Part shown: piece by piece, positions 42,520 through 53,000 of the stretch
Numbering within the stretch: position 1 is the stretch's first letter
Layout: the number at the start of each line of letters is the position of its first letter
NCBI RefSeq assembly: GCF_005862305.2
Contig: NZ_CP054021.1
Coordinates: forward strand, 1,116,001-1,180,000
DNA length: 64,000 bases
Reading direction: 5' to 3'
Origin: Rhizobium indicum
Lineage (GTDB): Bacteria > Pseudomonadota > Alphaproteobacteria > Rhizobiales > Rhizobiaceae
Program-made: the position numbers and the translations under genes
Notes under the pieces: model-generated
Databases searched by the model: none
What the model saw: only the letters and a program-made list of their open reading frames with translations
Told to the model about the DNA's origin: nothing

Positions 42520-42978
42520 CAGCTTCAACGGCCCATGCGTCTTGATGCTGCGGATGGCGAAGTTCGAGCGGATGTCGCTGACATTCGGCAAGGTCAACAA
42601 CGTTTCCGTCAGAAGCCGTTCGTAGGCGGCGAGATCCTCCACCACCACTTCGGCGAGGAAATCGGCCGTACCCGAAATCAGAAAGCAGGAGACGATCTCG
42701 GGGATGGCGAGCAGCGCCTTCTGCTGGGCCTCGGAATTTTCGCGGCTGTGCTGGACCACCTTGAATTCGACGAAGACGGTGAGGCCGAGACCGACCTCCT
42801 TGCGGTCGATATCCGCCGTGTAACCGCGGATGATGCCGGAGCGTTCGAGATTGCGGATGCGGCGCAGGCAGGGCGACGGCGAAAGGTTCACCTTCTCGGC
42901 GATCTCGACATTGGTGGCCCGCGCATCCTCCTGCAGGCACTTCAGGATGGCAATATCGAATTTATCGAGATTTGGCAT
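42505..42978 (-). CDS. Lrp/AsnC-family transcriptional regulator
   Basis: 157 residues from ATG 42978 (MPNLDKFDI). The N-terminal HTH (ILKCLQEDARATNVEIAEKVNLSPSPCLRRIRNLERSGIIRGYTA) and the C-terminal RAM domain (VEFKVVQHSRENSEAQQKALLAIPEIVSCFLISGTADFLAEVVVEDL) are complete. These bind amino acids as effectors. It is divergent from an EamA transporter with 144 bases between them, the usual layout for an amino-acid exporter and its regulator. Confidence 0.9.
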   Translation of the reverse strand: MPNLDKFDIAILKCLQEDARATNVEIAEKVNLSPSPCLRRIRNLERSGIIRGYTADIDRKEVGLGLTVFVEFKVVQHSRENSEAQQKALLAIPEIVSCFLISGTADFLAEVVVEDLAAYERLLTETLLTLPNVSDIRSNFAIRSIKTHGPLKLPEGK

Positions 42979-43122
42979 TTTCGCGATCCCTGCTGGCATC
43001 AATTGGCAGAAGATTGCGCATAGCATGATTTTTGAGCCATAGATAGCAAGGACATGCCCTGACCTCTGGCGCTAGTCTTCTCTTCAACCGGAAAGGCTCC
43101 GGATGAAGGAAAGGACAGGACG

Positions 43123-44028
43123 ATGACCACCATTGCTTTCACGAACGACAAGTCGCCGTCGCAGGTACTGGGTTATGCCGGCGGCACTATTACCGTGCTG
43201 ATCTGGGCGACATGGTTTCTCGTCACCCGCCACAGCGCCGCAACGCCGCTCGGTTCGATCGATATCGGGCTGATCCGCTTCGGAATTCCGGCGCTGGTGC
43301 TTTCGCCTGTCTGGCTGAAGACGGGACTGCTGCCGAAGGCCCTGCCGCTTCACCTGCTGGCGATCATGGTGTCAGGTTCCGGCGCCATCTTCTTCCTGCT
43401 GACGACGCTGGCAATCCATTCCACGCCGGCCGCCTCCTCAGGCATATTGCTCGGCGGCTCCATGCCGCTTGCCGCGGCGCTGATCGGGATTGCCCTGTTT
43501 CGCGAGAGGCCTGACGGCACGCGCATCGCTGGGCTCGTCGCGATCGTCGCCGGCGTTCTGATCCTGCTCACGCGCAGCCTTGCGGACGCCTCGCTGCCAT
43601 GGACCAGCTTCGTGCTGCTACCATCAGGCGCCATTCTCTGGGCAAGCTATACGCATGCCTTCCGCCGCTCCGGTCTGACCGCCGTACAGGCAAGCGCCCT
43701 GATCGCCGTCTGGTCTTTCCTGATCATGGGCGCGCTTGCCCTCGTCTTCGGCATCTCGCTGCCAGAGGCTACTCTCCAGGAGATCGGCCTGCAGGTGCTG
43801 AGCCAGGGCGTTCTTTCCGGCCTCGTCGCCATGGTCGCCTACGGCACCGCCGTCAGAACACTCGGCGGAACACAGGCTGCCGCCTTCACGGCGCTGACGC
43901 CGGTTCTCGCGACGCTTGGCGGCGGCTTGCTGCTTGGCGAAGCAATCGGTATGACGGAAATCAGCGCCGCCGTGATCACCGGCATCGGCGTGGCGCTGTC
44001 AACGGGTATCGCCACGCCGCGCCGCTGA
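43123..44028 (+). CDS. EamA/DMT-family transporter
   Basis: 301 residues, ten helices in two EamA repeats (TVLIWATWFLVTRHSAATPL and GLVAMVAYGTAVRTLGGTQAAAFTALTPVLATLGGGLLLGE). The family exports amino acids or other metabolites. The divergent Lrp gene suggests an amino acid or related substrate. A terminator follows 26 bases after the stop. Confidence 0.88.
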   Translation: MTTIAFTNDKSPSQVLGYAGGTITVLIWATWFLVTRHSAATPLGSIDIGLIRFGIPALVLSPVWLKTGLLPKALPLHLLAIMVSGSGAIFFLLTTLAIHSTPAASSGILLGGSMPLAAALIGIALFRERPDGTRIAGLVAIVAGVLILLTRSLADASLPWTSFVLLPSGAILWASYTHAFRRSGLTAVQASALIAVWSFLIMGALALVFGISLPEATLQEIGLQVLSQGVLSGLVAMVAYGTAVRTLGGTQAAAFTALTPVLATLGGGLLLGEAIGMTEISAAVITGIGVALSTGIATPRR

Positions 44029-44054
44029 ACTCCAACACCAACAGCAGATCGAAA

Positions 44055-44085
44055 GCCGCCTGCAGCCGTCGCTGCGGCGGCCTTT
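44055..44085 (+). terminator. terminator after the EamA gene
   Basis: GCCGCCTGCAGC (44055-44066) pairs with GCTGCGGCGGC (44071-44081) apart from one bulged T; a CTTTTC tail follows. Confidence 0.75.
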
Positions 44086-44112
44086 TCATGAGAAGTGTCG
44101 TCTCTGTATTGC

Positions 44113-44727
44113 TTAAGCCTGGATGACGACGACCCTGGCGCCGACCTCGACGCGGCTATAGAGGTCGATCACGTCGTGGTTCATCATGCGGACACAGCCG
44201 CTCGACATGGCGAGACCAATCGATTGCGGCTGGTTGGTGCCATGAATGCGGAAATGCGTGTCGCCGCCGCCGCGGTAAAGATACATCGCCCGCGCACCGA
44301 GCGGGTTGTTCAGGCCGCCCGGCATGCCGCCGGCGAGCTTGCGATAGCGCTCTTCGCGGCGCTGCATATTTTCGGTGGGTGTCCAGCTCGGCCACTCGGC
44401 CTTGCGGCCGATGTAGGCGTTACCGGCAAAGGCCAGCCCCTCGCGGCCGACACCAACGCCATAACGCACCGCCCTGCCGCCGCCGAGGACGTAATAGGCG
44501 CGGCGCGCAGGTGTATCGACGATCACGGTGCCGGCAGCATGCGTGGTTTCGTAGGCCACTTCCTGGCGGCGGAGCTCCGGCTTGATCTTGTCGATCGGCA
44601 CCTGCTTCAACGGGAATTTTTCGTCCGGAAGTGCGGCATAGTTTGTCTGGCTGTTCAGACCGGTCGAAGAGCAGCCGGCCACGAAAAGCGGCAGAGCGAT
44701 CAGAAAGCCCCGGCGGGAGATCGTCAT
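44113..44727 (-). CDS. L,D-transpeptidase lipoprotein (YkuD domain)
   Basis: 204 residues. The signal sequence starts MTISRRGFLIALPLF and has the lipobox VAGC (Cys 19), so it is lipid-anchored; the twin Arg may direct it to Tat. The YkuD domain (about 60-200) has FRIHGTNQPQSIGLAMSSGCVRMMNHDVIDLY, with the catalytic HG...S.GC.RM.N.D motif intact. It forms 3-3 cross-links in peptidoglycan or joins proteins to it in the periplasm. It is monocistronic. Confidence 0.92.
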   Translation of the reverse strand: MTISRRGFLIALPLFVAGCSSTGLNSQTNYAALPDEKFPLKQVPIDKIKPELRRQEVAYETTHAAGTVIVDTPARRAYYVLGGGRAVRYGVGVGREGLAFAGNAYIGRKAEWPSWTPTENMQRREERYRKLAGGMPGGLNNPLGARAMYLYRGGGDTHFRIHGTNQPQSIGLAMSSGCVRMMNHDVIDLYSRVEVGARVVVIQA

Positions 44728-44862
44728 GAATGTGTCCTTAGTGCGTCAACTTGATGTCGCAAGCTAAGGAAATTATGGTTAACGAACGGCTAACAGCCTC
44801 CGGCAGAAGGCGATCACGAAGGCGTCAGGAGGCAAGAATTGTCGCGGTGGGGATAATCCGCC

Positions 44863-46527
44863 TCACATATTCGGATAGACCGGCCCCTCGCCGCCCTGCG
44901 GCGGCACCCAGTTGATGTTCTGGTTGGGATCCTTGATGTCGCAGGTCTTGCAGTGCACGCAGTTCTGGGCGTTGATGACGAAGACGTCCTTGCCGTCCTT
45001 CTCCACCCATTCATAGACGCCGGCCGGACAGTAACGCGTCGACGGGCCGGCATAGATGTCGTGTTCCGAACTCTTCTGCAGGTTCATGTCCTTGACCTGC
45101 AGATGCACCGGCTGGTCTTCCTCGTGATTGGTGTTCGACAGGAACACCGAGGACAGGCGATCGAAGGTCAAGACGCCATCGGGTTTCGGATAGGCGATCG
45201 GCTTGTGCTGTGAAGCAGGCTCCAGGCTCTCAGCATCGGACTTGCCATGTTTCAGCGTGCCGAAGACGGAAAAGCCGAACAGCGTGTTGGTCCACATGTC
45301 GAAGCCGCCGAGAGCTACGCCGAGTGCTGTGCCGAACTTCGACCACAGCGGCTTGACGTTGCGCACGCGCTTCAAATCCTTGCCGATGTCGCCCTGTCGC
45401 CATTCATTCTCGATCTCGGTCACTTCGTCATGGCTGCGGCCTGATACAATCGCGGCGGCGATCTTCTCGGCCGCCAGCATGCCCGACAGCACCGCATTGT
45501 GGCTGCCCTTGATGCGCGGCACGTTGACCAGACCGGCCGAACAGCCGATCAGCGCGCCGCCGGGGAAGGAAAGCTTCGGCACCGACTGGTAGCCGCCCTC
45601 GGTGATGGCACGCGCCCCATAGGACAGCCGCTTGCCGCCCTCGAAGGTGGTGCGGATCGCCGGATGCGTCTTGAAGCGCTGGAATTCCTCGAAGGGATAG
45701 AGATAGGGGTTCTTGTAATTGAGGTGGACGACGAAGCCGACGGCCACCAGATTGTCTTCCAGGTGATAGAGGAAGGAGCCGCCGCCGGTCTTCATGCCGA
45801 GCGGCCAGCCGAAGGAGTGCTGCACCAGGCCCGGCCGATGGTTTACCGGCTTGACCTGCCAGAGTTCCTTGATGCCGATGCCGAATTTTTGCGGCTCGCG
45901 GTCCTTTTGCAGATCGAACTTGGCAATCAGCTGCTTGGCGAGCGAGCCACGCACGCCCTCGCCGATCAGCACGTATTTGCCGAGCAGTTCCATTCCGCGG
46001 GTATAATTGGGCCCAGGCTCGCCGTTCTTCTCGATGCCCATATCGCCCGTCGCAACACCGATGACGGCGCCCTCGTCATTGTAGAGCACTTCGGTTGCGG
46101 CAAAGCCCGGATAGATCTCGACACCGAGTTCTTCGGCCTTGGTTGCCAGCCAGCGACAGACGAGCCCAAGCGAGACGATGTAGTTGCCGTGGTTGTTCAT
46201 CAGGGGCGGCATCGCCATATTCGGCAGGCGAACAGAGCCGGCCGGACCGAGCAGCAGGAAGTGATCGGCGCTGACCTTGGTCTTGAACGGATGATCGGCC
46301 TCGTCGCGCCAGCCGGGCAGCAGCCGGTCGATGCCGATCGGATCGACCACGGCGCCCGAGAGGATATGCGCGCCGACTTCCGCGCCCTTCTCCAGCACGA
46401 CGACGGAGAGTTCCGGATTGACCTGCTTCAGCCGGATCGCGGCTGCAAGACCGGCCGGACCGGCGCCCACGATCACAACGTCGAATTCCATGCTCTCGCG
46501 TTCGGGCAGCTCAGTCGTCTCGGTCAT
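44863..46527 (-). CDS. electron transfer flavoprotein-ubiquinone oxidoreductase
   Basis: 554 residues, the usual ETF-QO length. The FAD motif is FDVVIVGAGPAGLAAAIRLKQ at the start, the quinone-binding part in the middle includes HSFGWPLGMKTGGGSFLYH, and the C-terminal [4Fe-4S] domain has RYCPAGVYEW then NCVHCKTCDIKDPNQNINW with four Cys. It passes electrons from ETF (fatty and amino acid oxidation) to ubiquinone at the inner membrane. ETF genes are elsewhere. It is divergent from an SDR gene. Confidence 0.95.
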   Translation of the reverse strand: MTETTELPERESMEFDVVIVGAGPAGLAAAIRLKQVNPELSVVVLEKGAEVGAHILSGAVVDPIGIDRLLPGWRDEADHPFKTKVSADHFLLLGPAGSVRLPNMAMPPLMNNHGNYIVSLGLVCRWLATKAEELGVEIYPGFAATEVLYNDEGAVIGVATGDMGIEKNGEPGPNYTRGMELLGKYVLIGEGVRGSLAKQLIAKFDLQKDREPQKFGIGIKELWQVKPVNHRPGLVQHSFGWPLGMKTGGGSFLYHLEDNLVAVGFVVHLNYKNPYLYPFEEFQRFKTHPAIRTTFEGGKRLSYGARAITEGGYQSVPKLSFPGGALIGCSAGLVNVPRIKGSHNAVLSGMLAAEKIAAAIVSGRSHDEVTEIENEWRQGDIGKDLKRVRNVKPLWSKFGTALGVALGGFDMWTNTLFGFSVFGTLKHGKSDAESLEPASQHKPIAYPKPDGVLTFDRLSSVFLSNTNHEEDQPVHLQVKDMNLQKSSEHDIYAGPSTRYCPAGVYEWVEKDGKDVFVINAQNCVHCKTCDIKDPNQNINWVPPQGGEGPVYPNM

Positions 46528-46778
46528 TCACTCGTCTCCGCTTGGCGGCACGCGGCCGTCATCCCGTCATGGCACTTTCTTGTCAAAACGAGAAAGCCTT
46601 GTCGAGCCGGGATACGACAGCCAATCTTCCAATTCGCACAATGATGACGTCTCGTGAGACAGAATTACATAACGTTTACGTCAACATCAAATATCAAACG
46701 TTGCCGGACCGGTCACATGCCCTTTCCTTTTCCGCCGCTTGCGCCTTATACATCGCTCAAAGCTATCGGAGAACAATC

Positions 46779-47567
46779 ATGGATCTCGGCATCAAGGGCA
46801 AACGGGCACTCGTCCTCGCCTCCTCGCGTGGTCTCGGCCTCGGCATCGCCGTGGCGCTGGCGCGTGAGGGCGCAAACGTGCTGCTCTGCGGGCGCAGCGG
46901 CGAACAGCTGGAGGCCAATTGCAAGGCGATCAATGGCGAAGGCAACGGCCGGGCCGACTGGATCTGGGCCGATCTCGGGGACGAACGCTTCGTCGAGATG
47001 GTGACTACGGCGGTAAAGGAAAAGTTCGGCGGGCTCGATATCCTGGTCAACAATACCGGCGGGCCGACACCCGGCACGACGGAGGACATGACGGGCGAAA
47101 AGCTCGAAATCTATTTCCTCTCCATGGTCGCGCGCGTGATCACGCTCACCAATGCGCTGTTGCCCGGCATGAAGGCGCAGGGCTGGGGCCGCATCCTGAC
47201 GGTTGCCTCATCCGGCGTGATCGAACCGATCGCCAATCTGGCGTTGTCGAATACGTTGCGCCCGGCCCTTGCCGGCTGGAGCAAGACGCTTGCCTCCGAA
47301 GTGGCGGGCTTCGGCGTCACCACCAACCTGCTCCTGCCGGGCAGTATCCTGACGGCGCGGCTCGACGATCTCGACGGGGCTGCGGCAAAGAGGACCGGCA
47401 AGAGCCTCGAGGAGATCCGCACCGACAAGGAAGCGCGCATTCCGGTCGGCCGCTACGGCAGGGTCGAGGAATTTGCCGCAACGGCTGCCTTCCTCTGCAG
47501 CCAGCCGGCAAGCTATATCACCGGCTCGCTCATCCGCTGCGACGGCGGCGCGGCACGATCCGTCTGA
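46779..47567 (+). CDS. short-chain dehydrogenase/reductase
   Basis: 262 residues from ATG 46779, GGAG seven bases upstream. The NAD(P) motif is ASSRGLGLGIA, the structural NNTGG follows near residue 90, and the catalytic Ser lies in VASSGV near 147; where the classical YxxxK would stand the sequence reads NTLRPALAGWSKTLA, with Lys kept but Tyr absent. This variation occurs in a known SDR subgroup, but activity should not be assumed. A long in-frame extension to 46542 is rejected. Confidence 0.82.
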   Translation: MDLGIKGKRALVLASSRGLGLGIAVALAREGANVLLCGRSGEQLEANCKAINGEGNGRADWIWADLGDERFVEMVTTAVKEKFGGLDILVNNTGGPTPGTTEDMTGEKLEIYFLSMVARVITLTNALLPGMKAQGWGRILTVASSGVIEPIANLALSNTLRPALAGWSKTLASEVAGFGVTTNLLLPGSILTARLDDLDGAAAKRTGKSLEEIRTDKEARIPVGRYGRVEEFAATAAFLCSQPASYITGSLIRCDGGAARSV

Positions 47568-47577
47568 ACATTCCCTC

Positions 47578-48456
47578 TCAGCCGACGCGGGCGGCCGCCG
47601 CCCATGTCGCCACACTTCGGATCATCTGTTCGACGTTAGCCGGATCGTCAGCAAGTTCGGCGAGCTCGGACAGACGATGGAAACCGGTCAGGATCGCAAT
47701 GCGGCGGCGGTCGAGCCTGCGTCCAGTCAGCATTTCATAGGCCGATATGATGCGTGCGGTCAGATCGGGCGAGATGAAGTTCGAGTAGATGAACTCCTGG
47801 TGCAGCGGGCCGAAGCCTGAATCGGCGAAATCGTAAATGCCGTTCAGCCTCCTTTGCGCATGGTCGAAGGCCATGTTCCAGCCATGACCGTCGAAGAAGC
47901 CGTAGATGTTGCCGTAGGGATCGGGCGGCAAGGCTTCGAAATCGGAGATAATGGCCTGCGCAAAGCTCTTGATCTCAGGCGGCAGCAGCGGCAAAGCCTT
48001 GGTTCGTACCGTCTCGGGCGATTGCCATGGCTGGATAGCCCCGGCACCCGCCGACAGTATGCGATCGGCATCGAGCACATGCAGCTCGGCGTAAAAGCGC
48101 GCGAGATCTTCCGCGAGGTGCTGACGATCGCCTTCGCCAAGCGCATCGTAATCTTCGGCAATGAGATGTTCACCGTCGAGCTTGGCATGGCTGGAGAAGA
48201 TCGGCGGCCCGTCGTGAATGCGCATGTCGGGAACCGCCATCGACAGCGACGGCCGAATGATATCGAGCAAGGCGGCTTCCTTCACAAGCGCTCTTTCCGC
48301 ACTTGGATGGCGGGGGAACTTGAAGATCAGCGTGTCATCGACGTCGACGGCAAGCGAATCCCAGCCCTTCGCCGCCAGCTTGAAGACGGAGGCAGTGAGT
48401 TCAGGAAATATGCTCGTTATGAGAGAGCGAAACTCGCTGGCGTCCAACTCAGTCAT
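47578..48456 (-). CDS. aminoglycoside-phosphotransferase-like kinase
   Basis: 292 residues. An APH-fold kinase: the N lobe has DDTLIFKFPRHPSAERALVKEAALL (ATP Lys); the C lobe has NIYGFFDGHGWNMAFDHAQRRLNGIYDFADSGFGP. The usual HGDLxxxN catalytic loop reads GHGWNMAF, so the Asp is missing although His and Asn remain; the DFG-like IYDFADSG metal site is kept. The substrate is unknown; no link to antibiotic resistance is shown. Confidence 0.75.
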   Translation of the reverse strand: MTELDASEFRSLITSIFPELTASVFKLAAKGWDSLAVDVDDTLIFKFPRHPSAERALVKEAALLDIIRPSLSMAVPDMRIHDGPPIFSSHAKLDGEHLIAEDYDALGEGDRQHLAEDLARFYAELHVLDADRILSAGAGAIQPWQSPETVRTKALPLLPPEIKSFAQAIISDFEALPPDPYGNIYGFFDGHGWNMAFDHAQRRLNGIYDFADSGFGPLHQEFIYSNFISPDLTARIISAYEMLTGRRLDRRRIAILTGFHRLSELAELADDPANVEQMIRSVATWAAAARVG

Positions 48457-48745
48457 GACGACCTGCCTTCTCTAGTTTTTCCGTGTTCTTCCCGCGCAAT
48501 GGACGGCATACGGGTCGGCATCGTCGCCTGGCGAACCGCCTTCGCCGCCGCCGTCGAACGGCATCGGATTACACTGGCTCTATATTAGTATAGTTTGAAT
48601 ATTACGGAATATTCATTACAAAATTTTAAGCCGTTATAACCACTTAGTGATCGCGCGCCCGGAATTATGTCTTTTTTGCGCCGCAATATAAGCAGCTCAA
48701 TCAGAGCATAAATTTTGCAACCTTGCTCAAGACCGGTTCTCGCCC

Positions 48746-50056
48746 ATGAAGAAATTTTGGATCACCGTCAGCGTTATCGCAATTGCCGCCATCGGCGTCT
48801 GGCAATTCGGGAATCTGATCCCTTATGCCTCCCGCATTCCCTACCTCTCGCAGGTCATCAAACAGCCGGCCGGCGGCAATGGCGGCGGGCAGCAGGCACA
48901 GGCCGATCAGGGGCAGTCCAATCAGGGGCAGGATGGTGGCCAACATCAGGGCGGCGGGCGCAGACGGGGCGGCGGCGGCCCAACCGTCGTCAAGACCGTT
49001 GCAGCCGTGAAAACGACGCTGCCGATGGATGTGACGGCGACCGGCTGGGCCGATGCCGATGACAATACGACGATTGCCGCACAGGAACAGGGCCTGATCA
49101 TCAGCATCGATGCGCAGGATGGGGCGACCGTGAAAGCCGGCGACCTGATCGCCAAGCTGGACGACCGGACGGCCAAGGCGACCGTCGACAAGGACAATGC
49201 GATGATCGTGCGCGACGCGGCAACCCTTTCGGAAGCCGAGACCGCATTGACGCGCGCGCAGGACCTCTTCAACCAGAAGGCCGGCACTCAGCAGAGCCTC
49301 GACCAGGCGGTCGCCGCCCGCGATACCGCTGCAGCCACTGTTGACGCCGACAAGGCTTCGCTTGCCTCCGATCAGATCTTGCTCGAGCACACCGACATCC
49401 GCGCTCCCTTCGACGGCCGGCTCGGAGATATTGTTGTCAGCAAGGGCGCTTTCCTCAGCGCCGGTGCGGCAATCGTCACCATCGCGAAATACGATCCGAT
49501 CTATGTGAAATTCCACCTGCAGGAACGCTACCTGCGCGAGTTGAAGAGCGCTCTGGCAGGCGGTCCGGTCGAGGTCAGCACCGCCCCCAATTCCACCAAG
49601 GGGCAGGTGCGAAAGGGCGAAATCAGCTTCTACGACAACACGGTCGATACCGCCTCGGGCACGATCCTCGCCAAGGCGAAATTCGAGAATGCCTCCGGCG
49701 CGCTCTGGCCCGGCCAGTCGGTCAACATCGTCGTGCATTTCAACAATGACGAACAGCAGGTGGTGGTGCCGACGGTTGCCGTCAGCCCTGGTCCGGAGGG
49801 CTTCTTCGCCTTCGTCGCCAAGGACGGCAAATCGCATCTGACGCCCGTCACCATTGCCCGCGCAAATGGCGGCTTCACGGCTATAGAATCAGGTCTTCAG
49901 GCAGGCGATCACGTCGTCGTCGAGGGTCAGGGCCAGCTCAGCGACCAGCAGGCGATCAACGAGCAATTCGACGAAAAGGCGCTTGATGTCGCCTCTGCCG
50001 AAGAGCCTCGGCAACAGCAGCCCTCCGAGACGATCGCGGTGGGAGCTCAGCAATGA
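48746..50056 (+). CDS. RND efflux periplasmic adaptor (membrane fusion protein)
   Basis: 436 residues. One N-terminal membrane helix (FWITVSVIAIAAIGVWQF) is followed by a flexible Gly/Gln-rich linker (about 45-78), then the barrel-sandwich, coiled-coil (about 150-210, LSEAETALTRAQDLFNQKAGTQQSLDQ) and beta-barrel domains. It links the RND pump to an outer-membrane channel; no TolC gene is here. The stop overlaps the pump start by four bases. Confidence 0.92.
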   Translation: MKKFWITVSVIAIAAIGVWQFGNLIPYASRIPYLSQVIKQPAGGNGGGQQAQADQGQSNQGQDGGQHQGGGRRRGGGGPTVVKTVAAVKTTLPMDVTATGWADADDNTTIAAQEQGLIISIDAQDGATVKAGDLIAKLDDRTAKATVDKDNAMIVRDAATLSEAETALTRAQDLFNQKAGTQQSLDQAVAARDTAAATVDADKASLASDQILLEHTDIRAPFDGRLGDIVVSKGAFLSAGAAIVTIAKYDPIYVKFHLQERYLRELKSALAGGPVEVSTAPNSTKGQVRKGEISFYDNTVDTASGTILAKAKFENASGALWPGQSVNIVVHFNNDEQQVVVPTVAVSPGPEGFFAFVAKDGKSHLTPVTIARANGGFTAIESGLQAGDHVVVEGQGQLSDQQAINEQFDEKALDVASAEEPRQQQPSETIAVGAQQ

Positions 50057-53000
50057 TCCCGAATTTCTGTATCCAGCGCCCTGTCGCAACGACGCTGCTT
50101 GCGATCGGCGTCATTCTGGCCGGTCTTGCCGGTTATCAGCTCGTACCCGTCGCGGCCCTGCCGCAGGTCGACTTTCCCACCATCAACGTTTCGGCGCAGT
50201 TGAGCGGTGCCTCGCCGCAGACGATGGCGACCTCGGTTTCGACGCCGCTGATCAAGCAGTTCGAGACCATTCCCGGGATCACCGAAATCAGCGCCTCCAG
50301 TTCGCTCGGCAGCACCAGCATCGTGCTGCAGTTCGACCTCAGTCGTAATATCGATGCGGCCGCAGCCGACGTGCAGGCCGCGATTTCGCATGCCACCCGG
50401 CAACTGCCCGACAATCTGACGACGCCGCCGAGTTATCGCAAGACGAACCCGGCCGATGCGCCTGTCATGCTGCTCTCGGTGCAGAGCAACACCATGCCGC
50501 GCAGCAAACTTGACGACATCGCCGAGAACATCATCTCGCCGTCGCTTTCGACGCTTCCCGGCGTTGCCCAGGTCAGCGTCTACGGTGCGCAGACCTATGC
50601 CGTGCGCGTCGAGGTCGATCCCAACAAACTGCTGACCCGTGGCATCGGCATCGACACCGTCAACAAGGCGCTCGCTGCCGCCAACAGCCAGCAGCCTGTG
50701 GGAACGCTGCAGAACAATTCGCAGAGCATGACCATCACGGCGAACACGCAGAGCACCAGTGCCGAGCAATTCCGTTCGCTCGTCATTGCCAATCCGAACG
50801 GCGCGCCGATCCACCTTGGCGATATTGCCGACGTGCAGGACAGCGTCGAGAACCAGTATACCGGCAGCTGGTATGACGGCCAACGCGGCATCATCCTCGC
50901 TATCCAGCGCCAGCCGGATGCCAACACGGTCGATGTCGTCGATGCGATCAACGCCAAGCTGCCGCAGCTTCACGCCGAAATCCCGCCCTCGGTCAACACG
51001 GTCGTCATGAATGACGCAGCAAAGCCGATTCGCGATGCCATCTCCGATGTGAAGTTCACGCTGCTGCTGACGATCGGCCTCGTCGTTCTCGTCATCTACC
51101 TCTTTACCGGCCATGCGACCGCAACGATCATTCCCGGGCTTGCCGTTCCGCTGTCGCTGATCTCGACTTTCGGCATGATGTATGTGCTCGGCTACAGTAT
51201 CGACAATATCTCGCTGCTCGGGCTGACGCTCGCGGTGGGGCTCGTGGTGGACGATGCGATCGTCATGCTCGAGAACATCCTGCGCCATGTCGAGGAAGGT
51301 ATGCCGGTGCGGGAAGCAGCGATCAAGGGTGCGGGCGAAGTCAGCTACACCATCATTTCCATGTCGGTTTCGCTGATCGCGGTCTTCATCCCGATCCTGC
51401 TGATGGGCGGCGTTGTCGGCCGCGTGTTCAACGAATTCGGCATGGTGGTCGCCATCGCCATCATCTCCTCGGCAATCGTCTCGCTAACCGTGACGCCGAT
51501 GCTCGCCTCCCGCCTGTCCAACCACCAGAGCCGCCCGCCGCTCATCATCCGCATCTTCGATGCCGGCTTCGAACGGACGCTGCGCGGCTATGACAGGGCT
51601 GTCGGCTGGTGCCTTCGCCACCGCCCCACGATCCTCGGCGTTTTCCTCGCCTCGGTCGCGCTGACGATCTATTTCTTCATGACGCTGCCGACGAGCTTCT
51701 TCCCACAGGAGGATATAGGCCGCCTGACGATCAGCACGCAGGCCCGGCAGGACATTTCCTATTCCGCGATGTCGGCGCTGCAGCAGCAGGCGGCAGCCGC
51801 CGTGAAAGCGAACCCGGCGGTCAACCACGTGATGTCGACGATCGGCGGCAATCCCAACAAGCCGCAGAACAACGGCTCTATGTTCGTCGAACTCAAGGAC
51901 AAGAAGCAGCGTGTACCGCTTGACCAGACGTTGCGCGAACTGCGCACGGCGATCAACAAGATCCCCGGCTTGCAGGCCTTCGTGACGCCGAACCAGAGCC
52001 TGCGCTTCGGCGGCCGCCAGACTGCCAGCCAATATCAGTTGGTCGTGCAGGCACTGAACGCCGACCAGACCAACCTGTGGGCCGGCAAGATCCAGGCGGC
52101 GATGCGCAAGGATCGCCTCTTCACGGACGTGACCTCGGACGCGCAGAACAACGCCCTGCAGGCCAATATCGTCATCGATACCGAGCGGGCCTCCGCCTAC
52201 GGTATCGACAACGACACGCTACGCACGACACTGCAGGAATCCTTCAGCGGATATGCGGCGGCGGAAATCCAGTCGACCGGCGACAGCTACGACGTCATCG
52301 TCGAATACGACACCAGCAAACCCTGGGACGACCAGAAGCTGTCGGAGATCCGCGTCGCCTCCTCCAATGGCAGCCTGGTGCCGCTGTCGAACTTCGCGCA
52401 TGTCGAGCGCACGGTCGGCCCCGTGACAATCAACCAGACGGGCCAGTTGGTCTCGACCACCGTTTCCTTCAACCTGCCGGAAGGCGTATCGCTCAGCGAC
52501 GCGACCGCGGCAATCGACCAGATCAAGACGGAAATGAGCATGCCGGCTGACGTCTTCACCTCCTATGGCGGTACAGCGCAGATCTTCGAGCAGTCTCAGG
52601 GCAATACGCCATACCTCATCCTGGCGGCGGTGCTGACCATCTATGTCGTGCTCGGCGTGCTCTATGAAAGCTTCATCCATCCGCTCACCATTCTCTCCGG
52701 CCTGCCTGCGGCGGCATTCGGTGCGCTGCTGGCGCTTGATATTATGGGCTTCGATCTGTCGATCATCGCCCTGATCGGCCTGCTGATGCTGATCGGCATC
52801 GTCAAGAAGAACGCGATCATGATGATCGACGTGGCGGTGGAGACCATGCGCACGACGGGCGAAAAGGCGACGGTGGCGATCCACGAGGCCTGCGTGCGAC
52901 GATTCCGGCCGATCATGATGACGACCTTCTGCGCCCTGCTCGGCGCCCTGCCGATCGCGCTCGGCACCGGCGCAAGCTCGGAACTGCGCCAGCCGCTCGG

